5,280 nucleotides of DNA from positions 1 through 5,280 of the forward strand of contig JANQFD010000031.1 in the NCBI GenBank assembly GCA_028278005.1, read 5' to 3'. The number at the start of each line of letters is the position of its first letter. Positions within the stretch are counted from its first letter, which is position 1. A program made the position numbers and the translations under genes. Source of the DNA: Chlorobium sp. Lineage in GTDB: Bacteria; Bacteroidota; Chlorobiia; Chlorobiales; Chlorobiaceae. Of this stretch, positions 4,807-5,280 are shown piece after piece. Under the pieces are notes generated by a model. It worked only from the letters and a program-made list of their open reading frames with translations. It was not told where the DNA came from and did no database searches.

Positions 4807-5280
4807 ATGCAGCCAACTCCCGCTCTGTCCGTTATCGTACCGTTTTATAATGAAAAGGAGTCTTTGCCTCTGCTTGTCGAGCAGATCTATGAGGCTATGC
4901 AGGAAAAAGAGCTGCATTGTTTGTTTGAGCATCCCTTTTCATTCGAGCTGTTGATGATCGATGACGGTTCGACGGACGGCTCGACCGGGTTTATCCGTGA
5001 ACAGGCTGCTCACAGACCTGAAATGAAGCTGATTTCGTTGCAGAAAAACTATGGAAAGACCGCAGCACTCATGGCCGGCTTCAACTATGCCTCAGGTGAA
5101 TATGTGGTGACACTCGATGCCGATTTGCAGGATGATCCTTTTGCTCTGAAACAGCTCATCGAAAAGCTGCAGGAAGGCTACGACCTTGTGAGCGGATGGA
5201 AACGTCAACGCAATGATCCTTTGTCCAAAACGGTGCCTTCGAGGATTTTCAACGCGACAACCAGACTCTTTACCGGCATT
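4807..5280 (+). CDS. Family 2 glycosyltransferase, polyprenyl-phosphate sugar synthase-like (runs off the right edge)
   Basis: The frame from ATG 4807 is open for 158 codons to the window edge, so only the start of the catalytic domain is seen. It shows SVIVPFYNEKESL (8-20), the nucleotide-binding IDDGSTDGS (51-59), NYGKTAALMAGF (81-92), the metal-binding DADLQDDP (104-111) and SGWKRQRNDP (129-138). The DADLQDDP plus GWK(R)-R-x-D pattern is typical of the bacterial dolichol-phosphate-mannose-synthase-like group, which transfers a sugar from a nucleotide donor to undecaprenyl phosphate or a related lipid. Many members have two C-terminal membrane helices, which would lie beyond the window. The stretch between NE (15-16) and DD (52-53) seems several residues longer than usual. 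The start lacks a clear Shine-Dalgarno sequence; eight A (4796-4803) precede it. Donor sugar and pathway cannot be read from the sequence. Confidence 0.9.
   Translation, partial: MQPTPALSVIVPFYNEKESLPLLVEQIYEAMQEKELHCLFEHPFSFELLMIDDGSTDGSTGFIREQAAHRPEMKLISLQKNYGKTAALMAGFNYASGEYVVTLDADLQDDPFALKQLIEKLQEGYDLVSGWKRQRNDPLSKTVPSRIFNATTRLFTGI

Overview
The window reads as an ordinary chromosomal stretch of a free-living bacterium. Its complete genes cover purine synthesis, DNA repair, cell division and envelope work, and no phage, transposon, CRISPR array or defence cluster is visible. The protein style (a Bacillus-type iron-sulfur PurF without propeptide, an FtsX encoded without ftsE beside it, a divergent dolichol-phosphate-mannose-synthase-like glycosyltransferase) and the short heptamer repeats between genes suggest a green sulfur bacterium (Chlorobi: Chlorobium, Prosthecochloris or a relative). 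That placement is an inference from general familiarity, not a database match, and I hold it at roughly even odds or slightly better.

Layout, left to right. Positions 1-232 (minus strand) hold the 5' end of an AT-rich membrane-protein gene that runs off the left edge; its N-terminus resembles multi-spanning sensor histidine kinases. A spacer with several small inverted repeats follows, then purF (382-1881, minus), complete. A divergent spacer of 225 bp leads to a 170-residue four-helix membrane protein of unknown function (2107-2619, plus). The next spacer (2620-2762) carries two short heptanucleotide repeat arrays and ends at a tRNA-Ala gene with anticodon GGC (2763-2835, minus). ftsX (2937-3836, plus) comes next and meets nfo, endonuclease IV (3842-4696, minus), tail to tail with only 5 bp between stop codons. 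A 110-bp divergent spacer, again with the T-rich heptamer repeat, precedes a family 2 glycosyltransferase (from 4807, plus) that runs off the right edge.

The genes alternate strand and do not form an operon. purF feeds purine nucleotide synthesis, nfo repairs abasic sites, ftsX belongs to the septal/cell-wall-hydrolase control system, and the glycosyltransferase probably makes a polyprenyl-phosphate sugar or acts in envelope glycan synthesis. I found no convincing undescribed system. The points most worth a second look are the low-GC truncated sensor-like gene at the left edge, the heptamer repeats shared between two spacers, and the mixed PurF architecture.
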